NCBI GenBank assembly: GCA_903934325.1
Contig: CAIZNH010000037.1
Coordinates: 1-64,000, forward strand
Source: an uncultured Alphaproteobacteria bacterium
GTDB lineage: Bacteria > Pseudomonadota > Alphaproteobacteria > Sphingomonadales > Sphingomonadaceae
Length of the DNA: 64,000 bases
Direction: 5' to 3'
Shown here in pieces: positions 63,032 through 64,000 of the stretch; positions within the stretch are counted from its first letter, which is position 1; each line of letters starts with the position of its first letter. The translations under genes were made by a program, and so were the position numbers. The notes beneath the pieces are model-generated. The model did not search any database and had not been told where the DNA came from. It saw only the letters and a list, made by a program, of their open reading frames with translations.

Positions 63032-64000
63032 GCGCCCACGCTCCCGGCACCGGCACATTCGCGCGCGACTTCGACATCATCGAACTTCTCGATCCGCATG
63101 CTTTCTCCTGACCCGAAGATCTGTCCCTGTTCGTGGCCCTTGCCCGCAATCAGCACGATGTCGCTGGCACCGGCTTCGGCAATCGCGGCGGCGATGGCTG
63201 CGCGGCGGTCACCGATTTCGCGCAAGGCCCCGCCGCCTCCCGCCATGATCGCGGCGCGGATGGCAGCCGGGTCCTCGCTGCGGGGGTTGTCGTCGGTGAC
63301 AATCGCCACGTCGGCATCGCGCGCGGCGATGGCGCCCATTTCGGGCCGCTTGCCAACGTCGCGGTCACCCCCTGCGCCGAACACCACGATCAGCCGGCCA
63401 CCGCTTGCCACATGCGGACGCAGCGCGGCAATCGCGGCTTCGAGCGCATCGGGGGTGTGGGCATAATCGACATAGGCCGGCGCGCCCGCAGCGTTGATCG
63501 CTGCCCGCTCCAGCCGTCCGCGCACCGGTTGCAAGCGGCCGAGCGCATCGAACACGGTAGAGGCCGGAACACCGGTCGCGAGCGCAAGGCCAGCGGCCAC
63601 CAGCGCATTGGCGGCCTGATAGGCTCCGATCAGCGGCAAATTGACCTTCCGCGTGCCGCCTTCATGCTCGATGTGAAGAACCTGCCCCAACTGGCCGGGT
63701 TCGCGAGCTGTCAGCCGCAGGAAGTTTCCGCCCTCGCCCACGCTCAGCACCTGCAATCCGCGCGCTTCGGCTTGCGCAATCGCCCGTGCGGTCCATTCGC
63801 AAGCCTCGCCCGCGTCATGGATGATAGCCGGACTGCCAGGCGCGACCACTTCGGTGAACAGCCGCATCTTGGCCGCGAAATAGGCCTCCATCGTGCCGTG
63901 GTAATCAAGGTGATCGCGGGTGAAATTGGTGAAGGCCGAGGCCGAGACCGTCAGGCCCTCATTGCGATACTGGTCCAGCCCGTGGCTCGATGCCTCATAG
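63028..64000 (-). CDS. murE: UDP-MurNAc-tripeptide synthetase (5' end outside window)
   Basis: 324 visible codons with no stop up to the window edge. The visible sequence starts in YEASSHGLDQYR and continues with SASAFTNFTRDHLDYHGT, DYAHTPDALEAAI and VFGAGGDRDVGKRPEMG, then DDNPRSEDP, which is the MurE pattern. The DNPR segment suggests meso-diaminopimelate as the third residue. The N-terminal UDP-binding and ATP-loop parts lie beyond the right edge. Confidence 0.95.
   Translation of the reverse strand, partial: YEASSHGLDQYRNEGLTVSASAFTNFTRDHLDYHGTMEAYFAAKMRLFTEVVAPGSPAIIHDAGEACEWTARAIAQAEARGLQVLSVGEGGNFLRLTAREPGQLGQVLHIEHEGGTRKVNLPLIGAYQAANALVAAGLALATGVPASTVFDALGRLQPVRGRLERAAINAAGAPAYVDYAHTPDALEAAIAALRPHVASGGRLIVVFGAGGDRDVGKRPEMGAIAARDADVAIVTDDNPRSEDPAAIRAAIMAGGGGALREIGDRRAAIAAAIAEAGASDIVLIAGKGHEQGQIFGSGESMRIEKFDDVEVARECAGAGSVGA

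Overview
The window looks like a chromosome segment of a high-GC sphingomonad (Alphaproteobacteria, most likely Erythrobacteraceae: Erythrobacter/Porphyrobacter relatives). This rests on three things: the complete alphaproteobacterial-style dcw cluster, the assimilatory sulfur operon with DUF2849/DUF934 partners, and above all a malonyl-CoA reductase plus trifunctional propionyl-CoA synthase pair, which is known from Erythrobacter sp. NAP1 and Porphyrobacter. Taxonomy is inferred from protein character only.

Region 1 (1-18.37 kb) is accessory. It begins with the end of an IS3-family element. A regulated uptake/catabolism set follows: two TonB-dependent receptors, an HSL-type alpha/beta hydrolase, a class-C beta-lactamase-fold esterase, an NmrA-like and an MDR oxidoreductase, a TetR regulator whose start codon lies in a hexanucleotide repeat, and a protein with two fused TetR units. 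From 12.3 to 18.37 kb lies a compact integrative element: tyrosine integrase, unknown gene, small HTH protein, primase-helicase, unknown gene, small Cys/His-rich protein. It ends in a 3' fragment of tRNA-Thr(TGT) that abuts the core chromosome. The layout resembles a phage satellite or small integrative element. No intact tRNA-Thr is present, so the other end of the island probably lies left of the window.

Region 2 (18.37-28.6 kb, minus strand) is an apparent operon pcs-mcr-accA. Together the products could convert acetyl-CoA to malonyl-CoA, malonate semialdehyde, 3-hydroxypropionate and propionyl-CoA, i.e. the first arm of the 3-hydroxypropionate bi-cycle. A PAS-GGDEF-EAL-PilZ protein is divergent from it.

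Region 3 (31-38 kb) holds a perfect parS-type palindrome, queF, and a sulfur cluster (sseA, metC, cobA, DUF2849, cysI, DUF934, cysH) with overlapping genes. Region 4 (38-49 kb) has an epimerase, proB, obgE, a BtuB-like receptor behind a cobalamin riboswitch, a chain of small hairpins, tRNA-Ala(CGC), a proline-rich lipoprotein, a Bax-inhibitor-1 protein, proC, a YbjN-like protein and a TPR/SPOR protein.

Region 5 (49.1-64 kb, minus strand) is the division and cell-wall cluster, in transcription order murE (cut by the window edge), murF, mraY, murD, ftsW, murG, murC, murB, ddl, ftsQ, ftsA, ftsZ. Most junctions are 4-base ATGA/GTGA overlaps. A consensus DnaA box lies in the ftsA-ftsZ gap.
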